From positions 22,843-86,842 of the forward strand of contig JAPEVC010000158.1 of assembly GCA_027946555.1 (NCBI GenBank): 64,000 nucleotides of DNA. Direction: 5' to 3'. Position numbers and translations under genes: made by a program. Each line of letters opens with the position of its first letter. Position 1 is the first letter of the stretch. Below, one piece after another: positions 23,549 through 34,705 of this stretch. Source of the stretch: Gnomoniopsis sp. IMI 355080 (taxonomy: Eukaryota > Ascomycota > Sordariomycetes > Diaporthales > Gnomoniaceae). The notes beneath the pieces were generated by a model. It worked only from the letters and a program-made list of their open reading frames with translations, was not told where the DNA came from and searched no databases.

Positions 23549-24683
23549 ATGTCGTACAAAGTCAGTCGCCTCGATTCCGTGCCTGAAGAGCCCGAAATAG
23601 AGATGGAGGGTGGCGAGGGCAGTGAGACAGACGTAGAATCTGGGAAGGCCTCCAACGAGACACTATCATTCATTAGATGGAAATTGAAGGGCGACGTGCC
23701 GAACAGTAATCCAGCCCGAGACTTTTACAGAAAGGGGCCAGCTCGATATCTTGCGGCTACGACCTACACTTTTCTTCCGTGGATCATCAACTTCGTTCTC
23801 GCATTTGTCATCGTGGTGCTTGCTGTACGAGTAAATTCTCGCCAGACAGTAATTGTGTCCAAGACAAACGGAGTACCAACAGAAATGATGTACAGTGAGT
23901 GCTTTGGACTGGAGGTTGAGGGGAAATCCCAACGAAATTCGGATGTAAACATTGACTGACACAACATTGTGCAGCATTGGCCGAGGAGGCCGTCGAGTAC
24001 AGAATAGAGACGACCTATGCCAGCGAAGACTATCCAGATTCTGAATATCAAGGGTGGCCAAATGCTCATAAGGATAGTTTATGGAACAAGTATGAGGGTG
24101 AGTACCAACTATCCACCAGCCGTATACTGCCAACTCATCATTAACCACATACTCTGCAATAGAGGGTAATTATCTTTGGATCGACGCCGAAACGGCTGAC
24201 AAACTCCCATTCACAACCGAGCATGCGCCGGCCAAAGGCCACACCGACGACTACATTGTAGGACTGTCAGTGTTCCACGTGCTGCACTGCCTATCCGTCC
24301 TGCGGCGCAACATCTACCCTCGGCGATACAATTCCTCAATGGTCAACAACGACGGCACGATCGATTTTGGAAAATGGCACCACGTCGACCACTGCCTGGA
24401 GACGATGAGACGCGATATCCTTTGTCATGCAGACACGGGGGCGACCACGTGGGAGTGGATCGCGCGGACACAGATGACTATCCGCCCGGAGACGAAGCAC
24501 GTGTGTCGGGATTTTGACAAGATAAGCGAATGGGCGTATGATAGGCATGTGGTAGCAGGACAGAGGGCACATGTTGAGGGAGGGAAGATTGTCGATTATA
24601 CGGGCCAGCCACCGAGTGAAGAGTGGAACAAGATCGCGGTCAAAGTGCCAGAGGATTGGGCCTATAGGGTGGAGGATCTGTAG
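23549..24683 (+). CDS. UstYa-family (DUF3328) oxidase-like membrane protein
   Basis: A 329-residue protein of the UstYa family, whose members catalyse oxidative cyclisation or other oxidative steps in fungal ribosomal-peptide (ustiloxin-type) and some other secondary pathways. Exons 23549-23894, 23975-24097 and 24163-24683 join in phase. An acidic cytosolic N terminus is followed by one membrane helix at about 74-94 (WIINFVLAFVIVVLAVRV). The lumenal domain carries both family signatures: HVLHC (195-199) and HVDHC (230-234), which fit the HxxHC pattern thought to bind metal. It diverges from the P450 and converges on the hydrolase, 134 bases apart. UstYa proteins also occur outside RiPP clusters, so the role depends on whether the repeat precursor 4.7 kb away is its substrate. 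Confidence 0.92.
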
Positions 24684-24817
24684 GCTTTATTCATACCGTG
24701 TCTCTGATTCATCCGGAATGCATTTTCTCGTAGGCCTATTATCTCATTTCAGGTGTGCTCGATAATTGACCTCGGAAGCCAGGGCCCCGGCCATCCATCA
24801 TGGTAGACGTTTTGCAG

Positions 24818-26050
24818 TCACTTGATACCATGTGCCGCCTTCAAAGCTGCAATAGCATCGGCATCATACTCCCGCTTCCTATGAAACTCCTTCATGAACA
24901 TGAATGTGTGCACCGCACCGATGTACCTCTTGACTGTCACCTGCACTCCTTCCTCCACTAATTTCCTGCCATACGCCTCACCCTCGTCCCTGAGCGGATC
25001 ACATTCTCCTGTCCGGATAAAAACTGGACAAAGATCCTTGAAGTTTCTTGCCTTGAACGGTGTGAAGTACCAATCCGGCCACATCGCTTTCAACTCCTCC
25101 TGTTTCTCGGAGGGCTGACTCAACTTCCCAAACCACTTGATGCTAGCCCAAGGAAGCACCGGTCCGCGGTAGAACTCGTGGAATGACCGGCGGGGCGAGT
25201 CGGTGTAAAATTCGTAACTCAGACACGTGTCGCTACCAGGTACCGAGGCCATGACGAGTTTGATGGGAATGCCGGCATCGCGTGCCATGTGGTGTAAGAT
25301 CAAACTAATGGTGCCGCCTGCGGAGATACCACCGAATGAAATGGAAGATGGGTTGAAGTTGAGAGACTTGGCCTCGTCACAAGCCCAATTCAGGGCAGCA
25401 AAGGCATCTTGGAAACATTTACCAAAGACGGTTTCTGACGGATTTGGTAAGTAATTGTGTTATATACGACTTTGACTGGGTAATAGAACAGACCTGGACA
25501 GTGTCGATAATTGACATCGACAACTGCAACTCCTGCGCCATCACACATGCTCATGCATAAAGTTGACTCATTTTCTAGACCGCCAAGCACAAATCCACCA
25601 CCTGTGATGTGATCACGTCAGCCTGTGATACTTACGAGCTCTCGACGGCTCTCACATACCATGGAAGTTCAAATGCACCGGATACGGCCCAGGCCCCCAT
25701 ATCTTCTCTTCCGGATAGTATACTCTCATTGGGACCTTGGCACCATCCGCAGAGACGACTTCCTTCTCCGCCGTCCGCGGGTACCCCTTTGTGTCCTTCC
25801 AACATGGCGGAGCGAACTTCTCGGGATGGGCGCGTATGTAGTCCATCGAAAGCAATTCGCGTGGAGGAGGAGGATTGGTCTTCATCTGTGCCGTGAACAC
25901 GGCCACCCATTCTGGATCTAATTTTGCCAATATGTGAGGCTCGATGTCGCGCTCTGGGACGAAGGTCTTCTCTTCCTTGGTGGAGCTCGCTGGCGGGTCC
26001 GCGGACCGCACTGGGAGAGAGGACTCATTATTCTCGGATGACTCGGGCAT
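24818..26050 (-). CDS. Alpha/beta hydrolase, HSL-type esterase
   Basis: A 371-residue hydrolase of the hormone-sensitive-lipase (abhydrolase_3) group. Exons 26050-25660, 25601-25494 and 25434-24818 join in phase; the second intron uses an unusual GTCTGT donor. The oxyanion motif HGGGF spans the first splice at 130-134. The nucleophile elbow GISAG has Ser204, the acid is probably Asp312 in ECDPLRDEG, and the base His342 in AVHTF. No signal peptide is seen. It converges with the UstYa gene 134 bases away, so the 3' ends may overlap as transcripts. It could act as an esterase or peptidase-like tailoring enzyme in the same locus, or be an unrelated detoxifying esterase. Confidence 0.9.
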
Positions 26051-27587
26051 CTTGTTCTTTCGCCTCTAGTCTTCACGAAGCAACAATGTCGTTCGTCAAG
26101 CGTTGTGGAATTAGTTGAACTTGTGAGGGGAACCGGATTTAAAGACAGAATACTGGGCCACCTGCCCGCATGTTAAGACACTCCGAACCGGCATCTTTTC
26201 CATCCGAACCGAGGCCCCCGAATTGGACAGCCTAACACTATCATTGTTCCTTGATCACTTTACCACAATGGTATCAATGTCTTGTTCTCGGTAGCGGCTT
26301 CACACTTTTAGTCTTGGACTATTGGGTTTGGCCCATGTTTGAGTGGATCCAGGCAAGAATAATAAGAGCATCAAGGAAAAGGTGCGCAAGTCGTCTCACC
26401 TAGCACGATAGCGCTGCTATTAATGCAGCAGGGCCCAAGACGGGCGGAACCCTGAAGCGGTAACCATTCTACCTGGGTAGTATTCAAGAAAAGCTTCAGG
26501 TGTTCACCAAAGGGATTTGACGGAGAGGCTATGTATCTGAGAGAAAAAAGTTAATTCAGAATGACAAGCTCTCTTTGATGCCATTGCTAATTTTTGCGTT
26601 ATATCTAGTAGTCCTGCCGCCGCGGCCATGACCAACTGTGCCTTGCAACCTCCAGGGCTGCCCGGGTTCAACTGTCCAAGTATTGTTGGTGCAGCACTGC
26701 AGGAATTAAGAGGTCTCCGGCGAGGAGTCAATGTTTAAGCAAGGCTGCGCATGCAGTCCTGAGTCACTTTACCAACGTCTTCGGCTTGTATCACCTCTCT
26801 TCCAGCCTTGTCGTGCCTGTGCCAATTTCCAAGTGTTATCCCAGTCTAGGGAGACATGTTATCACAAGAGGTAGGAGACCCTGGTCCTTGCACTGCCGTC
26901 TTATACTGTATGGCTCCTTGAAGTCTTTTGTCCCATTTTTTTACAATATGCTGTCAACATAACATTGACAGAGGACATGAGAGAAGTCTTGCCACAACAG
27001 CGGGTGATTCTCACAAGGAAGGACAATGGGACACACGCAGCTTGCGTTGGACAATTCCGTCGGACGACACCTATACTTGATCTGCAAATCGGCTGCGCGC
27101 GTGCGCAAGGCGTGTATGACCATGGAATTGTTTGCCTCCCAAGCCTTCACAAACTCATCCCGTCCCACATCCAAGGGGCCTTTCCTTCTCCCGTACAATA
27201 TGCGGTGCGTGATTTGCATTTGCCATCTGTGCCATCGCCACGTTTGTTTGCTACAGTGGGATAGGGGACTTGCAGGAAGCGGATGACTTTGTGATGTTAC
27301 AGATACCACATGAAATGGTCACGATGTAGTGATCTGTAGTACGCTCGGCTAGGCAAACTTCGGTAGTTCCCTAATGTCTAGGGGTCCTGGTGCTCCCAAG
27401 CTGGATTGAGATCTTTCAATCTTAAATACGACGTCCTTCAGCTCTTTGAGCTGTGTCGCGGGATACTCTTCCCTCCTCGATCACCCAGAACCTCATACTA
27501 CGTGTATGATTTACCCCGGTGGAGCGTTTCGTCCAAGTCTCAAACATAACATTAACTTTGCTTTCCTGAGCATACCTGTCATTTACC
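26051..27587. other. Intergenic region
   Basis: About 1.5 kb without a supportable gene. The open frames at 26941-27309 on the two strands overlap each other and show no family features. Confidence 0.5.
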
Positions 27588-28358
27588 ATGTCTCGGCTCT
27601 TCAGACCAGCGCGAGTCCGAATCTATGAAGAAGAAGCCAAGAATGCAGACACGAGATCTACCTTCATGAAGCCCGAAGACTTTGCTCGGCCGCAGTCGCA
27701 GGAAGATCAAAAAGAGAACAGAAAACCGGGCTGGAAACCACGCAAGCGGGGAAAGGAGTCCAAGGACAACTTAGTCGTTGAACAAGAATTGCGCGAAAAT
27801 CACGCTGCTCGAAAAGACGATATGCTAGAGAGGCACCTTAGAGACAAGCGCGAGGCAGCCGGACGCAGCTTGACCCAAGTCGTAGCCTCTGGTAGTGACA
27901 GGCACAAACGGGGGCAAACGCCCAGTAGCAATGTGTATGGGCAGATAGCGCCACAGATCTATCGCGATGAAAGCGAGTGTGGTCTCATTTCCAAGCGCGG
28001 TACGGTGCGATACGAGCTCCCTGCAGAGGAAGAACCCAGACCGAGGCAACCCGATGGTGTCCCGATGCGCCCTCAACGCTATGATTGCCCGTATTACGGG
28101 ATCGAGTACGGTCGACAACCGGGATGGACTCTCCATTATGGTCGATTTCAACCATCAACTCCCTGTGAGAACCTTCCAGGACAGGACGCAGTTGCCGGTC
28201 GCGGCTCTGTCGGTTACGAGCTTCAGGGCGACATGCCAGCCGCGCATCTATCGACCGTCACCACGCGCGGTCCGTATGGGCTTCCCGTGTCACACCAGAC
28301 GAGTTACAGTGACCAGGCTCCACGATACAAAGCTTCAGAAGGACAATCGTGGATTTGA
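27588..28358 (+). CDS. Hypothetical basic, disordered protein
   Basis: An intronless 256-residue open frame with a plausible start context. The sequence is highly charged and likely disordered, with a Lys/Arg-rich first half (KPGWKPRKRGKESKD) and a Tyr/Pro/Gly-rich second half. A small motif recurs: KRGTVRYEL (about 143-151) and GRGSVGYEL (about 208-216). No signal peptide, membrane helix or known domain is visible. A nuclear or nucleic-acid-binding role could be guessed from composition only. It sits between the hydrolase and another hypothetical gene on the same strand. Confidence 0.6.
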   Translation: MSRLFRPARVRIYEEEAKNADTRSTFMKPEDFARPQSQEDQKENRKPGWKPRKRGKESKDNLVVEQELRENHAARKDDMLERHLRDKREAAGRSLTQVVASGSDRHKRGQTPSSNVYGQIAPQIYRDESECGLISKRGTVRYELPAEEEPRPRQPDGVPMRPQRYDCPYYGIEYGRQPGWTLHYGRFQPSTPCENLPGQDAVAGRGSVGYELQGDMPAAHLSTVTTRGPYGLPVSHQTSYSDQAPRYKASEGQSWI

Positions 28359-29302
28359 TGGTAAACAAGAGCTTGACACCGTTCGAAGTGGTTAGAAGTA
28401 ATCGTTCCATTGTACCGGGGCCTCTTTGCAAAAGCACAGAATCGTTGACAACTCCTTCGATTCCGAAAGGCCCGAAAGGGCGGCTCTGAATGCAGATTTA
28501 GTGTGAAGTTTTCTGAATAGACAGGATTGGAGATTTCTAAAATTTCATTTTGCCGAGATACGATGGTGATCATATTGATTTACAAGTACCTAGGTATGCC
28601 ACCAAGTACCGCAACAGCTGTGATACTGTGACAAGGGCATGAAAGTGTCAATCAATCTGCGGATGCTTCACGGTAGCGTCCCCTATATTCCCATCACTCA
28701 TTTCCTGTCTGACTTATTTGCCGTTTCCAATTTCTTGAAATGCTTTCTGCCTGCTCTATAGCCGTAGATTGAGAGATCTATCAGCCACAAATGTCGACCT
28801 CGGGTGGAGAGGTAGCCTCAAAGCCCATCTGACGCCACACAGCCGTGATGAGGCTATCACAATATATCAGAGGCCTTTAGGAACGCTGAAGTCAATTTAT
28901 GCCACAATGAGATTGTGCATAGTGCATTCTAATGATACCTACATACGACCTTAAGAGAGCAAACACTCCCAAAGATTCTCTCATCCAGCATTAATGGCCG
29001 GTTTTTACTTCGTCAATGATCGTCATAAATATCTTCAGCGTGATTGGTCTTTGAGAGTTGCAGAAGCATGGCGCGGTGGAAACAAATGAGAACATGTGTA
29101 CTCTCATCTGAGTTACTGTCGCGCAGCCTATGTCGTCATGCCCCCACCGAGCCACAAGAGGCTGGTATTTATATCCGCCCTTGTTGACTTAATTCATTTT
29201 TTCGAACATCACGTCCAATATCTAAAAGCTTTTACCTCTTTCACTACTAGAAAAGCTTTTCTTGTTCGGATCAAAGGCTATCTATTGCATTCTGAACAAG
29301 TT
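28359..29302. other. Intergenic region
   Basis: About 0.9 kb, AT-rich, with a perfect TACCTAGGTA palindrome at about 28587. No gene is seen. Confidence 0.5.
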
Positions 29303-30192
29303 ATGGCCTCATCCCAAGAGCAAGAAACCAGAGACGCTGCCGCCACAGCCACAGCATCTGGCCAGGGTCCTCCTCCTGAAGAGATCGCGCAGGCCATCGA
29401 GGCCGCCAAGACAGCCGCCAGCTTCCAGGATGCCGCCGACGCGCTGAAGAAACAAGCATCGGTGGTATGGGACCCGGCCGAGCGCGAGAAGCTGCTGAGG
29501 TCAGCGTATGCCAAAGAAAAGGCGGCACATGGCGAGAGCAAGAAGGCTCGCGGTGAGTAGTCTGGCCTCGCCTGATTTACAAACGTGTCTCAAGCTGACC
29601 CAGGGGTATTTGTGTAGTCATGGCCAGTGGCTGGGGTCAAGGTGCAGGTTTCGGAGTCGGGATCTCGGCGGCGGTCGGCATGGGCGCTGGAAATCTCGTT
29701 GGTGCACTGTTGAGTGGTGTCGTGGCTGTCCCAGGCGTGCTCATCGGTTCTGGAGTTGGAGCTATACACGGCCCGTTCGTAAAACTCAAAGACTCGATTT
29801 CCGGTAATGGAAAGAAGGCACAAGGCGGGGAGGGCAATGCGGATGAGAAGCTCAGCGAGGAGATCGCCGACGATACGGAGACCGAGACTGACGACGATGT
29901 CAAGGCGCATGCAGCCATCGTGGAGGCTGCTAGGAAGTTGGAGGATGAGAAGCCGGCGGATGGAGAGGCTGGGCTAAAGGAGGCCCACGATGATGCGTTC
30001 CAGGCTAGTACGAAATCTGAGTCGTCAGCGTCAGGCAAATCTGGTGCAGCGGCAAAACACGAAACGGAAGAGACTACGGGCGATGGAGCAAAGGCCCCTC
30101 CAACAGACAAGGTTGAACAGCAGCCAGAGAGGGAGCCGGTGCAGTCATCGTCGTCAAATGCCATTGACGGGACTGAAGAGAGGACGGTATAG
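29303..30192 (+). CDS. Hypothetical protein with glycine-zipper segment
   Basis: Exons 29303-29552 and 29618-30192 give 274 residues. The N-terminal 80 residues are Ala/Glu/Lys-rich and helical, with an EEIAQAIEAAKTAASFQDAADALKK block. Next comes a strongly glycine-patterned hydrophobic stretch (GAGFGVGISAAVGMGAGNLV, then ALLSGVVAVPGVLIGSGVGA) that looks like two glycine-zipper membrane helices. The last 150 residues are acidic and disordered. There is no signal peptide. A membrane-inserting protein of an organelle is possible. I do not recognise a named family. The 3' end converges on the FAD monooxygenase. Confidence 0.8.
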
Positions 30193-30616
30193 CGTAAGGA
30201 TTCTTTTTATCTGGCCTAGGAGAGAAAAGTTCAGAGCAAGACCACGACGTGTCTGGTCTGTCTGGGCCTCATACATATGACAAGACTGTGAGAGCTGATG
30301 GGCTCCTTGGACATACTGGACGACTATCATCACGACACCCGGGGTCATATTGGAAATGGTGAGTCTTCATGGTATCTATAGCATTAGCGAAGGAGTATAG
30401 TGCATGTTGTGATTTATGACAATGTCATTTCTCTATGATTTTGGTGACGGATAATTGCAAGGACTTAGCTGGACTACAGTGTGACCGTCATTCACTAGCG
30501 AACACGGGTCCGATGACCAAGTGTATTTACAAGCGACGTTCTTCGAGGTCGTTGTATGGCTACTTTAGCGCTGATAGGCTAACCGCCTGACCAGACACTC
30601 TTGGAAATGAAGTATT
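30193..30616. other. Convergent intergenic spacer
   Basis: These 424 bases lie between the 3' ends of two convergent genes. Nothing beyond likely polyadenylation regions is seen. Confidence 0.5.
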
Positions 30617-32073
30617 CTACAAGCTTTTGAAAATGCTGTCGAACTGCTTTCGAGTCTCCTCCATCGCATCCCAGCTGTAAATAAAACTGAGCACACCTTT
30701 GTCCGCCGCCTTATCCGGAACGCTGCCCTCACCCTTCTCTCTGAAAGCCTTGAAGGCCGCATCTCTCTCCGCCGCGGCAGCGCCATCGCCCAGCTGCATG
30801 TCTTTCCCGTTCGCAGCAGCCATCGCAACGCATGCCTCGGCCCTCTCTTTCCTCAACTTCTCGTAGACCTTGAGCGACTTGGTGATATTTTCAGGGCTGG
30901 AGTCGGGAGAGTTGGCAAGGGCGATCGCAACCACCGCTGCATCCTCGATGGCTTGTGCTGCGCCCTGATTCAAGTGGGGGAGTGTAGGATGGCAGGAGTC
31001 GCCTACAAGGGCTGCCGTGCCGTGAATCCAGGTTGGCAGGGGTTGATGAACTCGGAGCTTCCACTCGCAGAGTTCTGCATCAGGCACCATATTGAGCATC
31101 TTGAGGCAGATCGGGGCAAAGTCGGAGTACACGGACAGCATAGACTCCTTACTTCCGCGAGTGGTATACGTCTCATCGGGGGCGGCGGCGAAGTTGGTGT
31201 CGGGGTGTGCGGTAGAGATGTTGTAGATGGTCTTTGATGAGACTGGGTAGGCGATAATGTGCTTCTTCTCTCCGATCCACCGCGTGCTCCGGTTGCCTTT
31301 GAGGAGTTCGAGCAGCTCTGGGTCGTCCTTCATTTGTTCCTCCGTGAGCATGATTCTGTAGGCGGCTTGACCAGAATCTACCACTTTGGCGTCCACCTTG
31401 AGATCTTTCAGCATCGACGTCCGGACGTTTGACTTGACGCCGTCTGCTCCGAACAAAACGTCGCATTCGACTGTGTATGGCTCGCCGCCTTTTCTTGGCG
31501 ACACCACAAATGTCGGCCGAGGGGAAAAGGACTTGACCTCTGTCACTGGAGAGGCGAAGATGAATTTGATGGCTTTCTCCTTCTTGCACCCTTCGTAGAT
31601 CTCACCGGCCAGAGAGGCGCGGTGCCCGACCATATGCTGATAGCCATAAGCTTCAGGGATCCACATCATGCTCGAGTAAGCGAGCTCCTCGTTCGTGTTG
31701 CCCTCTATGAACTAACAGTCAGCTTCTCCCTCGCGAATATAGCTTTCCTCACTGGAGCACTCACTCCTGATACTCGCACCCTCCATCTTGGTGGCATCCT
31801 TAGCGATAGGCTCCCATACACCAAGTCTGTCAAGAATCCTTGCCATATTCGGCGCGAGCTGGATGCCAGCGCCTACAAACCCGAGATCGGAGGCCGTTTC
31901 ATAGATTTCGATGTTCGTGAAGCCTTCCTTTGCCAGAGCCAGAGCTGTCGCCAGGCCACCCATGCCTATTATCCCTAATCAGCAATACAGCTCAAGCTAC
32001 AATGTTTTCCCCTGAATGTGGACAGCTTACCGGCGCCGGCGATGGCTATACGGAGATCTTTGTTGATGGCCAT
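30617..32073 (-). CDS. FAD-dependent aromatic monooxygenase (salicylate-hydroxylase-like)
   Basis: A group A flavoprotein monooxygenase of 443 residues that hydroxylates an aromatic ring using NAD(P)H and O2. Exons 32073-32031, 31965-31765 and 31704-30617 join in phase. The dinucleotide-binding motif GAGMGG (13-18) is split by the first intron. GADGVKS (167-173) is the DG motif, and GDSCHPTLPHLNQG (from 316) is the second FAD-phosphate motif. Similar fungal proteins hydroxylate salicylate, hydroxynicotinate or polyketide rings. Together with the P450, decarboxylase and Baeyer-Villiger-like enzyme in this window it suggests a shared interest in aromatic compounds. Co-regulation is not shown. 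Confidence 0.92.
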
Positions 32074-33002
32074 TGTGAGAATCGTGTACAGCAACCAAAA
32101 AGGATGCGCAAAGTTGCAGAGATTTTTTTTTTGGCTAGGGCACTTCTTGTGCTGGGTGCTGTTGACGCATGTCTTTCCTTAAGAAGCTTGAATGACGAGC
32201 CTCGGATCAGCGTCGGGCAGGCCCCTAATTCCGATTAGCTAGCCCGGGATACAGATATTGACGCCGATGCAGCACCGCAAGCAGCGCTGTCATAAATCCG
32301 GCTGGCGGTTCTCTACGGGTGAACACTTTACCGCCATGCCGACATTTATGCGCCTTATACAAATGGTGAGTTACCCGACTCGGAATTATTATATGGGTAC
32401 GCGTCCTTTCGCACACGTATAGATGGCCAAATATTTTCTACCCACTTTTCCAACTCCCCCGCGTAACTGTTGCATGCAACAATATAGTATACTTGCTTCC
32501 TTTGTTTGAATTTTCCCAAGTCTTCCATATGAATTCTGGCTCCGGTCGTGACTTCATTGCGTCTGATTGCTCTATATTCGACAGCTGTATTCCTTGCACC
32601 TATGTGGGCCTCGAGGGACATGCCAATGGCTGACTCGGCGCTACCACCAGACTTCTTACTGCCCCTGTCGCCGGAGTCGCGTGGGCAATTTGAAATGTGC
32701 ACAGAGGGGCTACTAGTACACGCCGAATGGCTCTTTGTCGAGCAACAACTACCTATGTAATATTCTTCGGTTTGAATTAATTCCGATACTGGATCCTATC
32801 TATAAATGATTGGCTTTCATTATGTTCGCTCGGTCTCTAGGTTAGGTGTGCGAGCATGTTGTCCTGCAATAACGAGAGTAGTCACACCTAGATAGCTAGG
32901 TGCGCGCAGCGCAAGAGAATCCCTCAACTACTACCCATGCTCATCGGCACCCACCTGCACTCAGCGGGACACCTGGGTAGCTCATGGGGCCTTGCGGCAC
33001 AA
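32074..33002. other. Intergenic region
   Basis: About 0.9 kb between two minus-strand genes with no supportable coding sequence. It includes a CACACCTAGATAGCTAGGTG imperfect palindrome near 32883 and a T-tract near 32126. Confidence 0.5.
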
Positions 33003-34705
33003 TTACGACTGCTTAGCCACTGGCTGTTCTTGCTCTTGACTCACCTGGTCGTGGCCAGGCAGATTGTCCAACAACCTGAGCGCTGATGTCTTAGTGTTTG
33101 CGACTTCATTGCTGATCATGTCGAACATCACTGTAATAGTCCCCTTCACCTTCGCAATGGCGTCGCCGACAGGGCCCGCAGCGTTCAATTCGGCGTCTTT
33201 TAGCACATCCGTGAGGAATGCATCCATTTCTTTGCCCGATGGATTCTTGGCGAGGCGGTTGAGGATGTCGCTGGCACTGTCCTTGCCAAAGTCCAATTCG
33301 GACTGCATCTCCTTGAACATAGTGGACACCATCGGCTTGATGAATTTGATAACATCACCAACATCAGGAACCTTGGGGAAGGGAGGCACTGGGAGCTGCT
33401 GAGCGTTAGAGCTGGGGTACACGGGTTGGCGATATTGTAGAAGAACAGCCTGGCGATAATTGTTGGGTCAGGAGGGTGCTTGCCTTTGGCCATTTGGGAT
33501 CCTTTGGCGAAGGGAAAGGCCACTTTATCTGTCGTCGTGGAATCGCTGCGGAGACCTTGACTTGGTCCGCGAGCACGTTTACCGGCCCAGCTGCTGGGGC
33601 CTGGTTATGCTTATAAGGGTCAGATGCCACAGCTTCAGCAGCCTCGTCTTTGGAAGCGCCGTAGCGGCTGTAGACAAGCAGGCTATGCTCGCCACCGCAG
33701 AATCTGCCACGAGGGTGAGACGACGTTCCTTCGAGGTTGTTGATATTGCTAGGCTGTGGGGACTTGCGTAGCATGGGCTCGAGGATTTTGACTTACTGCT
33801 CGCCATTCCCTTTGCAAGGCATGTCACAGGTTCCACCCCTGAGGCGATATGGGGGACACTTGCTACCGCACCAACACTCAGCTCCGTACTCAAGGCCTGC
33901 GTAGTCATATCCGTGGTTCTGGCAAGCGTTGATGCATCCTTCAACGGTCCTCATCCTCTCTGGTTCAATACCGTGCTTTGGCTGGAATGGTAGCAGCCGA
34001 TGATTCGCATCGAGGTCTCTGATGTGAGATGTCAGCGGCACAGTTTCTTCTTCTCTCCCACCCCCCCTCCTTCTCGAAAGTGCATGGGAACAGTGGACGT
34101 ACTGGTAACAGGCCTCAGGACTCCAGTTAGGATCCACGTCAACCCCTTTATCCACATCCATGATGTTGCCGCTGCCTTTCTGCACCCATAGATTCATGTA
34201 GCCATCGCCACCGCACATCTGTTTGTCATCTCCCGAACACGGCTCGTTGCAGTACGCCTCATCGACGGGCTTTGGGTTGCCTGCAATGGTATTTCCACAC
34301 CCTGCAAGAGAATGAGACTCAAGAAGAAAATTGTCACGAAATTGATCGTTGGCATTACTCACAGCACTGTTGACTATACTCAACAGCCGCCAAGGCATAT
34401 CCTTCAGCCTTGCAAGCAGCACGGCACTTGCTTGGCGTCGTCGACCTCGCGTCAAAATTCTCGGCACCGTGGTCAAGAGCTCTCACTCCATGGACCGCGT
34501 CACTTTTGCAAAACTTTTTAGCACGAATATGGATTAGAAATCAAGTGACAGGACGTATTCACCTCCAGCATGATTTTCCGGCAACTTTCCAGTCCGCATC
34601 CTCTATATTGCCTAGGTCCACTGGATTCGTCCCAGCATTATAGTAGTTCACAACCGAAGCAACGGCGACCGAAACAAGAGTGGCGAGACTCAAGAGCTTT
34701 TGCAT
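33003..34705 (-). CDS. Secreted protein with two WSC domains and helical tail
   Basis: A secreted or wall-bound carbohydrate-binding-type protein of 423 residues. Six exons (34705-34563, 34502-34363, 34301-34103, 34018-33797, 33703-33583, 33449-33003) keep phase throughout. The leader is MQKLLSLATLVSVAVASVV. The first WSC domain includes CRAACKAEGYALAAVEYSQQ, then CWCGNTIAG and CSGDDKQMCGGDGYMNLW. The second includes CYQDLDANHRLLP, TVEGCINACQNHGYDYAGLE, CWCG and CGGEHSLLVYSRYG. After these the last 150 residues form a predicted all-helical segment with no Cys. No C-terminal membrane helix is seen, so it is not a classic Wsc sensor. The last intron (33450-33582) is the least certain. Confidence 0.87.
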
